From DATLFI01 sp035524895 (GTDB lineage: Bacteria > Acidobacteriota > Thermoanaerobaculia > Multivoradales > Multivoraceae): a stretch of 15,616 bases of DNA. Positions 1 through 9,850 of this stretch are shown in pieces. Position 1 is the first letter of the stretch. Every line of letters starts with the position of its first letter. A model generated the notes under the pieces. That model was not told the origin of the DNA and searched no databases. It saw only the letters and a list, made by a program, of their open reading frames with translations. The stretch is taken from NCBI GenBank assembly GCA_035524895.1, contig DATLFI010000005.1, positions 1 to 15,616 of the forward strand, given 5' to 3'. Made by a program: the position numbers and the translations under genes.

Positions 1-728
1 TGACGACCGCCTATGCGGCCTTCGGCCACGGGCTCTCGGCGACCCCGATCCAGCTCGCCAACGCGTACGCCGCGCTCGCCAACGGCGGCTTCTGGCATCG
101 GCCCTACGTGGTGCGGGGCATATCCCGCGGCGGCCGTTACGAACCCGTACGGCGACCGGCGCCCGAACGGCTGCCGTTCGGACCGGGGACGCAACAGACC
201 CTGGTGCGGTTGCTCGAGGGCGTCGTGGAGACGGGGGGTACCGGCAGGGGCGGAGCGGTCCCCGGGTACCGCGTGGCCGGCAAGCCCGGCACGGCCGAGA
301 AGTCCGACCATCGCGGCTACTCGGCCACCGGGCGGATTGCCAGCTTCGTCGCCTTCGTGCCGTCGCGCGAGCCTCGCCTGGTGGGCGTCGTGATGCTCGA
401 CGAGCCTCGCCGCGCGCACCACGGCGGCGTGGTCGCGGCGCCGGTGTTCTCGCGCCTGGCGTCGCAGGCCCTGCTCTACCTGGGGGTGTCGCCGAACGCC
501 GGCGAGCCGGAGCTCTATCGGCCGATGGACGAGGGCGGCGCCAGTGGGATGGTTGCCGCGCGCGTGCTGCGTATTCCGCCTGGCGGGCGCGACCCGGACG
601 CATCAGGCTCGGCGCGGATCGCGGCGGCGGAGCCGGGCGTGGCGCGGCGACCGGCGACCGGGGTCGCGACGGTGTCCGCTCTGCTGACCGATGTCGGCTC
701 GCGCGGCCGGACAGGAGGCGGCCGATGA
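1..728 (+). CDS. ftsI: Peptidoglycan D,D-transpeptidase FtsI (PBP3-like), C-terminal part
   Basis: The 5' end lies outside the window; the reading frame is open from base 3 to the stop at 726-728. The visible part is the end of a penicillin-binding transpeptidase domain, which cross-links septal peptidoglycan in the periplasm. Recognisable family blocks are GHGLSATPIQLANAYAALANG, then VAGKPGTAEK at 273-302, and ASFVAFVPSREPRLVGVV followed by HHGGVVAAPVF. The third active-site motif, normally KTG, reads KPG here (Pro codon 285-287). The catalytic SxxK and SxN motifs would lie upstream of the window. After the domain there is a tail of roughly 75 residues rich in Ala, Arg and Gly, with no PASTA repeat that I can see. 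The gene sits directly before murE and overlaps it by 4 bases, the usual ftsI position, which favours FtsI over another class B PBP. Confidence 0.9.
   Translation, partial: TTAYAAFGHGLSATPIQLANAYAALANGGFWHRPYVVRGISRGGRYEPVRRPAPERLPFGPGTQQTLVRLLEGVVETGGTGRGGAVPGYRVAGKPGTAEKSDHRGYSATGRIASFVAFVPSREPRLVGVVMLDEPRRAHHGGVVAAPVFSRLASQALLYLGVSPNAGEPELYRPMDEGGASGMVAARVLRIPPGGRDPDASGSARIAAAEPGVARRPATGVATVSALLTDVGSRGRTGGGR
713..718 (+). promoter_or_regulatory. Shine-Dalgarno sequence of murE
   Basis: AGGAGG lies 6 bases before the murE ATG at 725, inside the last codons of ftsI. It is a full-consensus ribosome binding site and fixes the murE start, which overlaps the ftsI stop as ATGA. Confidence 0.85.
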
Positions 729-2209
729 CGCTCCTCGAGCTGGTCGACGGCTTGCCGGTCGAGATGGCGGAGGAGCAGCTACGCCCGCCGATCGAGGTGA
801 CCGGGATCGCGCACGATTCACGCCGGGCTCGTCCCGGCGACCTGTTCGTCGCATGGCATGGCGACCGGTTCGACGGTCGTGCCTTTGCGGCGGACGCGAT
901 CACCCGCGGAGCCGTGGCGGTGCTCGCAGACTCCGAGGCGCCCTTCGCCGCCACCGTCCCGTGGTTGCGCGCGCGCGAGCCGAGGCGCCTGCTGGCGCCG
1001 CTCGCCGCGAGGGTCTACGCGCATCCCGATCGCGAGCTGCGATTGGTGGGGGTGACCGGCACCAACGGCAAGACCACGGTGACGATGCTGGTGGCGGCCA
1101 TGCTCGCTCGCGCCGGCTATCCCTGCGGCGTGCTGGGGACTCTCGGAACGCGCTTCGGCACGCTCGAGCTGCCGAGTCATCACACCACGCCCGAGGGCAA
1201 CGACTTCTTTTCGGCGCTGCGCGCGATGCGAGACGCCGGCGCGGCCGCCGCGACCTGCGAGGTGTCGTCGCACGCCCTGGACCAGGGACGAGTCGCGTCC
1301 GCGTCGTTCGAAGTCGCGGTGTTCACCAACCTCACCCGCGACCACTTCGACTACCACGGCGACTTCGATCGCTACTTCGCGGCAAAGCGGCTGCTGTTCA
1401 CACAGCTCCGGCCGGGCGGGCGCGCGGTGCTGCCTGCCGACGATCCCTACGGGCAAAGGCTCGCCGCGGAGCTCGAGCGACCGCTGATCTACGGCGAGAG
1501 CACGGGGGATGTCTCGATCGAGTCGGCCGAGCTCTCGACGCGGGGCACTGCCGCGACGATACGGACGCCCAGGGGTCGGCTTGCGATCGAGAGCCGCCTG
1601 CTGGGACGCTTCAACCTGAGCAACGTGCTCGCGGCGGTCGGTGCCGCGGAAGCGCTAGAGCTGGAGCACGATGCCATCCGCGAGGCGGTGTCGCGGTTCT
1701 CGCCGGTGTGCGGCCGAATGGAGCCGATCGAGGCCGGCCAGGACTTCCCCGCGCTGGTCGACTACGCGCACACCGAAGGCGGGCTCGAGGCGGTCCTCGG
1801 CTCGCTGCGAGAGATCTTCCCCGGTCGGATCGCGGTGGTGTGCGGTGCGGGCGGCGAGCGTGACACCGGCAAGCGTCCCCGCATGGGCGCCGCGGCGGCG
1901 CGGGGCGCCGAATTGGTTCTGGTGACCGACGACAATCCGCGGCGCGAGGATCCCGCGGCGATCCGCGCCGCGATCCTGGAGGGCGCTCGCGCCGCCGGCG
2001 CCGCGCGGCTGGAGGAGGTCGGCGACCGGCGCGCGGCCATCCGGCGCGCGGTCGAGATCGCCTCGTCCGAGCCTGGATGGTTGGTACTGGTGGCGGGCAA
2101 GGGGCACGAGCGGGTCCAGATCCTCGGCGACCGCGAGCTGCCTTTCTCCGACCAGGCCGAGTTGCTCGCTGCACTGGGAGAGCGCCTTGGCACAGCTGCC
2201 GCTGGCTGA
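725..2209 (+). CDS. murE: UDP-MurNAc-L-Ala-D-Glu:meso-diaminopimelate ligase MurE
   Basis: This cytoplasmic ATP-dependent ligase adds the third residue of the peptidoglycan stem peptide. The protein has 494 residues, normal for MurE. The N-terminal uridine-binding domain contains the HDSRRARPGDLFVA block. The central ATPase domain has the P-loop TGTNGKTT at residues 111-118, the DHFDYHG block, and Lys221 in FAAKRLLF, the likely carbamylated lysine. The C-terminal domain has CGAGGERDTGKRP and the DNPR motif at residues 403-406. In characterised MurE enzymes DNPR selects meso-diaminopimelate, whereas lysine-adding enzymes differ at this site, so the wall is predicted to be mDAP type. The start is the ATG at 725, which has a strong AGGAGG site and overlaps the ftsI stop. 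The 3' end overlaps murF by 23 bases. Confidence 0.98.
   Translation: MTLLELVDGLPVEMAEEQLRPPIEVTGIAHDSRRARPGDLFVAWHGDRFDGRAFAADAITRGAVAVLADSEAPFAATVPWLRAREPRRLLAPLAARVYAHPDRELRLVGVTGTNGKTTVTMLVAAMLARAGYPCGVLGTLGTRFGTLELPSHHTTPEGNDFFSALRAMRDAGAAAATCEVSSHALDQGRVASASFEVAVFTNLTRDHFDYHGDFDRYFAAKRLLFTQLRPGGRAVLPADDPYGQRLAAELERPLIYGESTGDVSIESAELSTRGTAATIRTPRGRLAIESRLLGRFNLSNVLAAVGAAEALELEHDAIREAVSRFSPVCGRMEPIEAGQDFPALVDYAHTEGGLEAVLGSLREIFPGRIAVVCGAGGERDTGKRPRMGAAAARGAELVLVTDDNPRREDPAAIRAAILEGARAAGAARLEEVGDRRAAIRRAVEIASSEPGWLVLVAGKGHERVQILGDRELPFSDQAELLAALGERLGTAAAG
2176..2180 (+). promoter_or_regulatory. Shine-Dalgarno sequence supporting the TTG start of murF
   Basis: GGGAG lies 6 bases before the TTG at 2187, within the end of murE. 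It supports TTG as the murF start over the internal ATG codons at 2214 and 2223, which would remove conserved N-terminal residues. Confidence 0.6.
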
Positions 2210-3668
2210 GGCGATGGAGGCCATGGGAGGCCAACTGCTCGCAGGCTCGACCGAAGGCACCTTCGACGGTGCCGCGATCGACTCGCGTCGCGTGCGCGGC
2301 GGCGAGCTGTTCTTCGCGTTCTCGGGCGCGCGCGCCGATGGTCACGAGTTCGTCGGTGAGGCCGCGCGCCTCGGCGCCCGTGGCGCGGTGGTGACGCAGC
2401 CAGTCGAGCTTCTCGACGGGTCGGCCGCGCCGAGTGGGTTCGCAGTGATCCGCGTGGCCGACGCCGAGCGCGCGCTGCAGGATACCGCTCGACTGGCGCG
2501 CGCCAGCGTGCCGCGACACCTGGTCGCGGTGACGGGCTCCGCAGGCAAGACGACCACCAAGGAGCTCCTGGCGCGACTGTTGGCGCGTCGCTACCGCACC
2601 GCGGCGAGCCCCGGCAACCTCAACAATCTCCTCGGCTTCCCGCTCGCGCTCCTAGGCATCCCCGACGACACCGAGTGGATGGTCGCCGAGGTGGCGATGT
2701 CGACGCCCGGCGAGCTGCGCCGGCTGAGCGAGCTCGGCCGGCCAGACGTCGCGGTGTTCACCAACGTGCGCGAGGTGCACCTCGAGGGCTTCGACCGCCA
2801 GGGACACCAGGCGACGCTGCGCAACATCGCGGAGGCCAAGGCCGAGCTGCTCGCGGGGTTGGACGCGAGTGGCCTGGTGGTGGCCAATGCCTCGGACCGC
2901 GAGGTGGTGCGCATCGCCGAGCGGCACGCGGCGCGCGGCGGCCGCGTGGTGTGGTTCGCGCTCGATGCGGACGCGGCGCTGCACGAGCCGAGGCTGATGG
3001 TGGAGGGACTGGCGAGCGGACTGCTGGCAGTTGTCGAGGCCGGCACGGGCGATCCGATTTCTGGCTCGCGGTTCAGCGTGCGCGACACCGCGGCGGGCGG
3101 AGAAGCCATCGAGATCGACCTGCCGCTGCACGGTCGCGTCAACGTCGAGAACTTCCTCGCCGCCGCCACCGCTGCTCTCGAGCTCGGCGTGCCCCTGCGG
3201 GAGCTTCCACCGGCGCTGACGGGACTCGAGGGCACGCGCGGCCGAGGGCAGGTTGTCCGCCTGCCGGCAGGCGCGTTGCTGGTCGACGACTCCTACAACT
3301 CGAACCCAGACGCCCTGCTGCACGCGCTCGAGGCGGCTGCGGCGCTTCCTGGCCAGCGTCACTGGGCGGTACTCGGCGACATGCTCGAGCTGGGCCACCA
3401 CGCGGTCGAGCACCACCGCAGGCTCGGGCGCGAGGCCGCGCGCCTCGGCTTCGATCCGGTCCTCGGTGTCGGACCGCTGGCGCACGAGCTGCTGGCGACG
3501 GCGGCCGAGCAGGGGATCGCGGTGGAGGCGTTCGAGAGCCAGAGCGCGGCTGCCGCGCGCGCGGTCGAGGTGCTCCGCGCCGGCGATGTCGTCCTGGTGA
3601 AGGGTTCGCGCGGGATTGGGCTCGAGTTGGTGGTGGAGCGAATGCTCGCCGCGGGAGCGCGCCACTGA
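2187..3668 (+). CDS. murF: UDP-MurNAc-tripeptide:D-Ala-D-Ala ligase MurF
   Basis: This cytoplasmic ATP-dependent ligase attaches D-Ala-D-Ala to complete UDP-MurNAc-pentapeptide. The protein has 493 residues. The N-terminal domain has the family pattern (GGQLLAG, then AIDSRRVRGGELFFAF). The central domain has the P-loop TGSAGKTT at residues 116-123, followed by SPGNLNNLLGFPL and FTNVREVHLEGF. The C-terminal domain has DDSYNSNP at residues 367-374 and AVLGDMLELG. The start is TTG at 2187, chosen because it keeps the family N-terminus and has GGGAG 6 bases upstream. It overlaps murE by 23 bases, the longest overlap in the cluster. The stop overlaps the mraY start by one base (TGATG). The D-Ala-D-Ala substrate needs Ddl, which is not encoded in this window. 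Confidence 0.97.
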   Translation: MAQLPLAEAMEAMGGQLLAGSTEGTFDGAAIDSRRVRGGELFFAFSGARADGHEFVGEAARLGARGAVVTQPVELLDGSAAPSGFAVIRVADAERALQDTARLARASVPRHLVAVTGSAGKTTTKELLARLLARRYRTAASPGNLNNLLGFPLALLGIPDDTEWMVAEVAMSTPGELRRLSELGRPDVAVFTNVREVHLEGFDRQGHQATLRNIAEAKAELLAGLDASGLVVANASDREVVRIAERHAARGGRVVWFALDADAALHEPRLMVEGLASGLLAVVEAGTGDPISGSRFSVRDTAAGGEAIEIDLPLHGRVNVENFLAAATAALELGVPLRELPPALTGLEGTRGRGQVVRLPAGALLVDDSYNSNPDALLHALEAAAALPGQRHWAVLGDMLELGHHAVEHHRRLGREAARLGFDPVLGVGPLAHELLATAAEQGIAVEAFESQSAAAARAVEVLRAGDVVLVKGSRGIGLELVVERMLAAGARH

Positions 3669-4744
3669 TGCTCTACCACCTCCTGTTTCCGCTGCGCGAG
3701 CTCTGGTCCGTGTTCAACGTCTTCCAGTACCTCACGTTCCGCTCGGCGCTGGCGGGAGCCACCGCGGTGGCGCTGTCGCTGATGCTAGGGCCCGCCACCA
3801 TCCGCTGGCTGCGACGTCTGTCGGTCGGCCAGAGCATTCGCGAGGAGGGGCCCGAGCGCCATCGCGAGAAGGCTGGCACCCCGACCATGGGCGGAGTGCT
3901 GATCGTCGCCGCAGTGGCGCTGCCGACCCTGATGTGGGCCAACCTCACGAACCACTACGTGTGGGTCACGCTGCTGGCGCTCCTCGGCTTCGGCGCCATT
4001 GGGTTCGTCGACGACTTCCTCAAGGTGCGCCGCCGACGGAACCTCGGCCTGACAGCGCGCGCCAAGATGGGATTGCAGCTCGTCGTCAGCGCCGCTGTCG
4101 GCGGCACGCTCCTGCTGCTGCCGGGGCACCAGGAGGTGCTCCTGTTCCCGTTCTTCAAGAACCTGGTCTTGCCGCTCGGGCTGCTCTACCTGCCGTTCGT
4201 GATGCTGGTGTTGGTCGGCGCCTCGAACGCGGTGAACCTGACCGATGGCCTGGACGGGCTCGCCATCGGAGCGACGCTCATCGCTGCCGGCACCTATGCC
4301 TTGCTCAGCTACATAGCAGGCCACGCGGTGGTCGCCGACTACCTGCAGGTCGCGCACGTGCCCGGGGCCGGGGAGGTCGCGATCGTGTGCGCTGCGATGG
4401 TCGGTGCGAGCATCGGCTTCCTGTGGTTCAACGCGCACCCCGCCGAGATGTTCATGGGCGACGTCGGGTCGTTGGCGCTCGGCGGCGGGATCGGGACGGT
4501 CGCCGTGGTGGCCAAGCAGGAGCTGCTGCTGGTGGTGGTCGGCGGGCTGTTCGTCGCCGAGGCGCTGTCGGTGATCGTGCAGGTGGCCAGCTATCGCTTC
4601 CGCGGCCGGCGGGTTCTGCGCATGGCGCCGGTCCATCACCACTTCGAGCTGGTCGGCTGGAGCGAGACCAAGATCGTGGTGCGCTTCTGGATCGTCGCGA
4701 TCCTGTTCTCCTTCCTCGCTCTCTCGACGCTCAAGCTGCGATGA
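3668..4744 (+). CDS. mraY: Phospho-N-acetylmuramoyl-pentapeptide transferase MraY
   Basis: This integral membrane enzyme transfers phospho-MurNAc-pentapeptide from UDP to undecaprenyl phosphate, making lipid I. The protein has 358 residues, close to the E. coli length of 360, and shows about ten hydrophobic segments. Family motifs are all present: EGPERHREKAGTPTMGG near the N-terminus, Asp115-Asp116 in VDDFLKVRRRRNLGL, NLTDGLDGLA, the NAHPAEMFMGDVGS block with Asp265, and the PVHHHFE loop near the C-terminus. The aspartates correspond to the Mg2+/catalytic residues known in MraY. The start is the ATG at 3668, sharing one base with the murF stop, with a GGGAG at 3653-3657. The gene overlaps murD by 4 bases. 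Its place between murF and murD is the standard dcw order. Confidence 0.98.
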   Translation: MLYHLLFPLRELWSVFNVFQYLTFRSALAGATAVALSLMLGPATIRWLRRLSVGQSIREEGPERHREKAGTPTMGGVLIVAAVALPTLMWANLTNHYVWVTLLALLGFGAIGFVDDFLKVRRRRNLGLTARAKMGLQLVVSAAVGGTLLLLPGHQEVLLFPFFKNLVLPLGLLYLPFVMLVLVGASNAVNLTDGLDGLAIGATLIAAGTYALLSYIAGHAVVADYLQVAHVPGAGEVAIVCAAMVGASIGFLWFNAHPAEMFMGDVGSLALGGGIGTVAVVAKQELLLVVVGGLFVAEALSVIVQVASYRFRGRRVLRMAPVHHHFELVGWSETKIVVRFWIVAILFSFLALSTLKLR

Positions 4745-6150
4745 GGCTCGCCACCGTGAAGCCAGCCGAGCCCTCGCTCCAGCTCGACCGCGGCCGATGG
4801 CGCCGCGCGCTGGTCTACGGCCTGGGCGCTTCCGGGCGCGCGGCCGCGAGCGCCTTGCTCCACCGTGGCTATGCGGTACTGGGAGTCGACGATCGGACGT
4901 TCGCTGCCGACGAGCTCGGCGAGCTGCGGGCTGCCGGGCTCTCGGTCGTCGCGGCGACCGAGCTGGAGAGCCTGCCGGCGGAGCTCGACGTCGTGGTCAA
5001 GAGCCCTGGGGTGCCGCCGAGTCGCCCGCTGGTCGCGCAGGCACGGGCGCAGAACGTACCGGTCATCGGCGAGATCGAGCTCGCGTTCCCCTGGCTCGAC
5101 GGCGACCTGGTGGGTATCACCGGCAGCAACGGCAAGAGCACGACCACGGCGCTCACCGGCGCTCTGCTGCGGGGCTGCGGTTTCGCGGCCGAGATCTGCG
5201 GCAACTTCGGGCCGCCCCTAGCGTCACTGCTCGATGGTCCGCCGGGCCGCGTGTTCGTCGCCGAGCTGTCGAGCTTCCAGCTCGAGGACTCGGTGACGCT
5301 GCGACCCAAAGTGGCGGCGCTGCTCAACGTGGCCGCCGACCACCTCGACCGGCACGGCGATCTGGCGGGGTATCTCGCAGCCAAGGCGCGCATCTTCGCG
5401 CGCCAGGGTCCGGGATGCGTCGCGGTGCTCAACGAGGACGATCCGCTGGTGCGCGACGTCGCCCTGCCGCCAGGCGTGCGGCGCCGCGGGTTCTCGCGCC
5501 TGCAACCGGTGGCGGACGGCTGCTTCGTCGACGGTGCCGCGGTGGTCGAAGGGCACGGCGACGGCCGGGCGACCGAGCTGTTCCGTCTCGACGATCTCCA
5601 CCTCGTCGGGCCGCACAATCTCGAGAACGCGCTCGCCGCGGCGCTGGTCGCGCGGTCGTACGCCGGCGAGGAGCGCGCGCCTGCCGCAGCGTTGCGCGCC
5701 GCGGTGGACGAGTTCCGGGCCCTGCCGCATCGGACCCAGCTCGTGCGCGAGCGCCGCGGGGTCGAGTACTACGACGACTCGAAGGGCACCAACCCCGGCG
5801 CCACCGAGCGCGCGCTCGAAGGATTCGCCGACGGCGCCGTCCACCTGATCTGCGGCGGGCGCAGCAAGGGCGCCGACTTCTCCGTGTTGCGCGACATCGT
5901 GACGCGCAAGGTGAAGGCCCTGTATCTCATCGGCGAATCGGCAGCCGAGCTCGCCCATGCGCTGCGGGGCACGGCGCCGATGTTCGGCACCGAAACGCTC
6001 GCCCGGGCGGTGGCGACGGCGTCGGCTTCGGCCGCTTCCGGTGAGGTCGTGCTGCTGTCGCCGGCGTGCGCCAGCTTCGACCAGTTTCGCGATTTCGCCC
6101 ATCGGGGTGAGACCTTCCAGCGCCTGGTGCGCGAGCTTCCGGGGAACTGA
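4741..6150 (+). CDS. murD: UDP-MurNAc-L-alanine:D-glutamate ligase MurD
   Basis: This cytoplasmic ATP-dependent ligase adds D-glutamate to UDP-MurNAc-L-Ala. The protein has 469 residues from the ATG at 4741, about 10-20 longer than typical, mainly from an N-terminal extension before the dinucleotide-like VYGLGASGRAA block. Motifs are VVVKSPGVPPS, the P-loop TGSNGKST at residues 127-134, ELSSFQLE, AADHLDRHG, DDSKGTNPGAT from Asp345, and SPACASFDQF at 440-449. Together these identify MurD rather than MurC, E or F. The ATG overlaps the mraY stop as ATGA but has no obvious Shine-Dalgarno sequence. A GTG at 4756 lies 9 bases after GAGG (4743-4746) and is a plausible alternative start that would remove five residues. 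Confidence 0.97.
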   Translation: MRLATVKPAEPSLQLDRGRWRRALVYGLGASGRAAASALLHRGYAVLGVDDRTFAADELGELRAAGLSVVAATELESLPAELDVVVKSPGVPPSRPLVAQARAQNVPVIGEIELAFPWLDGDLVGITGSNGKSTTTALTGALLRGCGFAAEICGNFGPPLASLLDGPPGRVFVAELSSFQLEDSVTLRPKVAALLNVAADHLDRHGDLAGYLAAKARIFARQGPGCVAVLNEDDPLVRDVALPPGVRRRGFSRLQPVADGCFVDGAAVVEGHGDGRATELFRLDDLHLVGPHNLENALAAALVARSYAGEERAPAAALRAAVDEFRALPHRTQLVRERRGVEYYDDSKGTNPGATERALEGFADGAVHLICGGRSKGADFSVLRDIVTRKVKALYLIGESAAELAHALRGTAPMFGTETLARAVATASASAASGEVVLLSPACASFDQFRDFAHRGETFQRLVRELPGN

Positions 6151-6151
6151 C

Positions 6152-7243
6152 GTGGCACGGAAGCTGAAGTTCGACAAGGTGCTGCTGGCTGTGGTCGTGC
6201 TGCTGCTCTTGTTCGGTCTGGTGATGGTGTACTCCGCGAGCGCCGTGGCGCGACCCGGCGATGTGGCGAAGGAGTCCTGGCAGCAGCCGCTCGTCAAGCA
6301 ATCGATCGCCGCAAGCATCGGGCTGGTGCTGATGGTCGGCGCGATGACCGTGGACTACCAGCGGCTCAAGGAGCCATGGGCGCTCTACGGCCTGGTGCTG
6401 CTGTCGCTGGTGCTGCTCGTCGCGGTGCTGTTCGCGCCGCTCCTCAACAACACCCGCCGCTGGCTGTTCCTGGGCGGCTTCTCGTTCCAGCCGTCCGAGC
6501 TGGCGAAAGTGGCCGTCGTCGCGTTCCTCGCCTACCAGCTGGATCGCAAGAGCGATCGGGTCGGCGAGCCGGTGTTCCTGGTGCCGTCGACCCTGCTGGT
6601 GCTGCTGGTGTGCGCGCTGATCCTGATCGAGCCCGATTTCGGCACCGGGGGTTTGGTGCTAGCGGTGGCGGCCTTCCTGCTGTTCGTCGGCGGCGTCGGC
6701 TGGCGTTACCTCGGTGCCGGCGCGCTCCTGCTGCTGCCGGTGATCACGATGGTGGTGGTCCTGGTGCCGTACCGGCGTGCCCGACTCTTCGCCTACCTAC
6801 GGCCCGAGGACGACCCCCTCGACAAGGGTTTCCAGATCCTGCAGTCGCTCATCGCCGTCGGCTCGGGCGGCGTGTTCGGCCTGGGCCTTGGTCAGAGCGT
6901 GCAGAAGCTGCACTTCCTGCCGATGGCCAACTCCGACTTCATCTTCGCCATCGTGTGCGAGGAGCTGGGCTTGATCGGCGCGCTCACGGTGGTCGGTCTC
7001 TTCGCCGTGCTCGCTTGGCGCGGGCTGCGTGCGGGGTCGCGCGCGCCGGACGCCTTCGGACGCTACCTCGCCTGGGGTCTCACCGCAGTGATCGTGCTCC
7101 AGGCGCTCGTCAACATCAGCATCACCCTCAACTTGCTCCCCACCAAGGGCGCAGCGCTCCCGCTCGTCTCGTACGGCGGGTCGTCGCTGATGATGACCCT
7201 GCTGGCCTGCGGGTTGATCCTCAACGTATCCCAACATGCCTGA
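6152..7243 (+). CDS. ftsW: Septal peptidoglycan glycosyltransferase FtsW (SEDS family)
   Basis: This multi-spanning membrane protein polymerises lipid II into glycan strands at the division site, in partnership with FtsI. The protein has 363 residues with about ten hydrophobic segments and a large extracytoplasmic loop around residues 209-262. SEDS motifs are FQPSELAK, IEPDFGTG, DKGFQILQSLIAVGSGG, and LPTKGAALPLVSYGGSSL near the C-terminus. Asp262, in SDFIFAIVCEELG, matches the aspartate essential in FtsW and RodA (E. coli FtsW Asp297). The start is the GTG at 6152, one base after the murD stop, with GGGGAA at 6141-6146. The nearest in-frame ATG would cut into the first membrane segment. The position between murD and murG argues for FtsW rather than RodA. 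Confidence 0.95.
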   Translation: MARKLKFDKVLLAVVVLLLLFGLVMVYSASAVARPGDVAKESWQQPLVKQSIAASIGLVLMVGAMTVDYQRLKEPWALYGLVLLSLVLLVAVLFAPLLNNTRRWLFLGGFSFQPSELAKVAVVAFLAYQLDRKSDRVGEPVFLVPSTLLVLLVCALILIEPDFGTGGLVLAVAAFLLFVGGVGWRYLGAGALLLLPVITMVVVLVPYRRARLFAYLRPEDDPLDKGFQILQSLIAVGSGGVFGLGLGQSVQKLHFLPMANSDFIFAIVCEELGLIGALTVVGLFAVLAWRGLRAGSRAPDAFGRYLAWGLTAVIVLQALVNISITLNLLPTKGAALPLVSYGGSSLMMTLLACGLILNVSQHA

Positions 7244-8458
7244 GCGAGCTGCACTCCTGCGCTCCGCGTTGGCGCCGGGCCCCGGCGGCGCGACGGCGTG
7301 CATGATGGGCATGGTTGCGGCCGGGGCCTCGGGTTCGCGCGTCGCGCCGCGGGCGGGCGCGATCGTGCTCCTGGCAGGCGGCAAGACGGGCGGACACGTG
7401 TACCCCGGGCTGGCGCTGGCGGAGGAGCTGGAGCAGCGCGGCCTGCGGGCGGCCTGGGTCGGCATCGAGGGCGGAATCGAGGAGCGTCTCGCGCGCGCCG
7501 GCGGGCTCGAGTTCCATGGGCTTCCGACGGCGCCGCTGGTAGGCCGCAGCGTGCTCCAGCGCGTTGGCGCTCTGTGGCTCCTGCTGCGCTCGGCCTGGCG
7601 TGCCAGGTCCCTGGTGCGACGCACCGGGGCTGACGTCGTGGTGGGCACCGGCGGCTTCGTCTCGGCCCCCGCGGTGCTCGGAGCCTGGCTCGCCCGGCGA
7701 CCCGTCCTGCTACTCGAGCCGAACGCCGAGGCCGGAGTCGCGAATCGTCTGTTGTCGCGCTTCGCGGACGTCGCGGCAGTCGCGCACGAAGACGGGGCGG
7801 AGGGCCTGCATTGCGAGACCTTCGTCGCCGGCGTGCCGGTGCGTGCCGCTTTCTTCCACGTGGGGCCCGTGCAGAGCGACACTCCTCGGCGGTTGCTCGT
7901 GCTGGGCGGCAGCCAGGGCGCGAGGGCGGTGAATTCGGCTGTGATCGACGCCTTGACGCGGCTCGCCGACGGTGGTGCGGCTCTCGAGGTGCTGCACCAG
8001 TGTGGCCCGGAGCCTCTGGCTGCCGCGGCCGCGAGCTACGGCAGCTCCTTCGAGCCCGCAGGCGACTTGCGATTCCGTCGAGGCGGAGTCGTCGTCGAGC
8101 TGACGGCGTTCGTGGAGGACGTGCCGGGGGCGCTCGCGCGCGCGGTCCTGGTGGTGTCGCGCGCGGGCGCGATCACGCTCGCAGAGCTGTGCGCGGCGGG
8201 TCGCGCCGCCGTGCTGGTGCCGCTCGAGCTGGCCGGAGGTCACCAGGCGCGCAACGCCGAGGCGCTCGAACGGGTAGGCGCCGCGGTGATGTTGCGTGAG
8301 CGCGAGCTCGACGCGCTCGCCGACACGGTGTCCGATCTGCTGGCCGATCCGGAGCGCACCCTGGCTATGGCCGAGCGCGCGCGGCGACTGGCGCATCCCG
8401 ACGCTGCGCGACGGATTGCCGATCGCGTCGCGTCGCTGCTCGTACGGGGGTCGGGACG

Positions 8459-8462
<4 letters not shown>
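7236..8462 (+). CDS. murG: Lipid II synthase MurG (UDP-GlcNAc:lipid I GlcNAc transferase)
   Basis: This peripheral membrane glycosyltransferase of the GT-B fold adds GlcNAc to lipid I on the cytoplasmic face. The protein has 408 residues from the ATG at 7236, against about 355 in E. coli. Most of the excess is an N-terminal extension of about 40 residues before the first strand (AIVLLAGG). Motifs are the glycine loop AGGKTGGHVYPG, VVVGTGGFVSAPAV, LEPNAEAGVANR, GGSQGA at residues 224-229, SRAGA from Ser308 and HQARNA at 336-341 for donor binding. The glycine loop has Lys50 where GGGTGGH is usual. The start is uncertain: 7236 overlaps ftsW by 8 bases but lacks a clear Shine-Dalgarno sequence, and the Met cluster at 7302-7313 (MMGM) gives an alternative with a shorter extension. 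The 3' end overlaps murC by 4 bases. Confidence 0.95.

Positions 8463-9846
<1,384 letters not shown>

Positions 9847-9850
<4 letters not shown>

Noticed and set aside
489..725. PASTA domain in the FtsI tail
   Set aside because: The tail is Ala/Arg/Gly-rich and lacks the alternating Val-Pro and Gly patterns of PASTA repeats.
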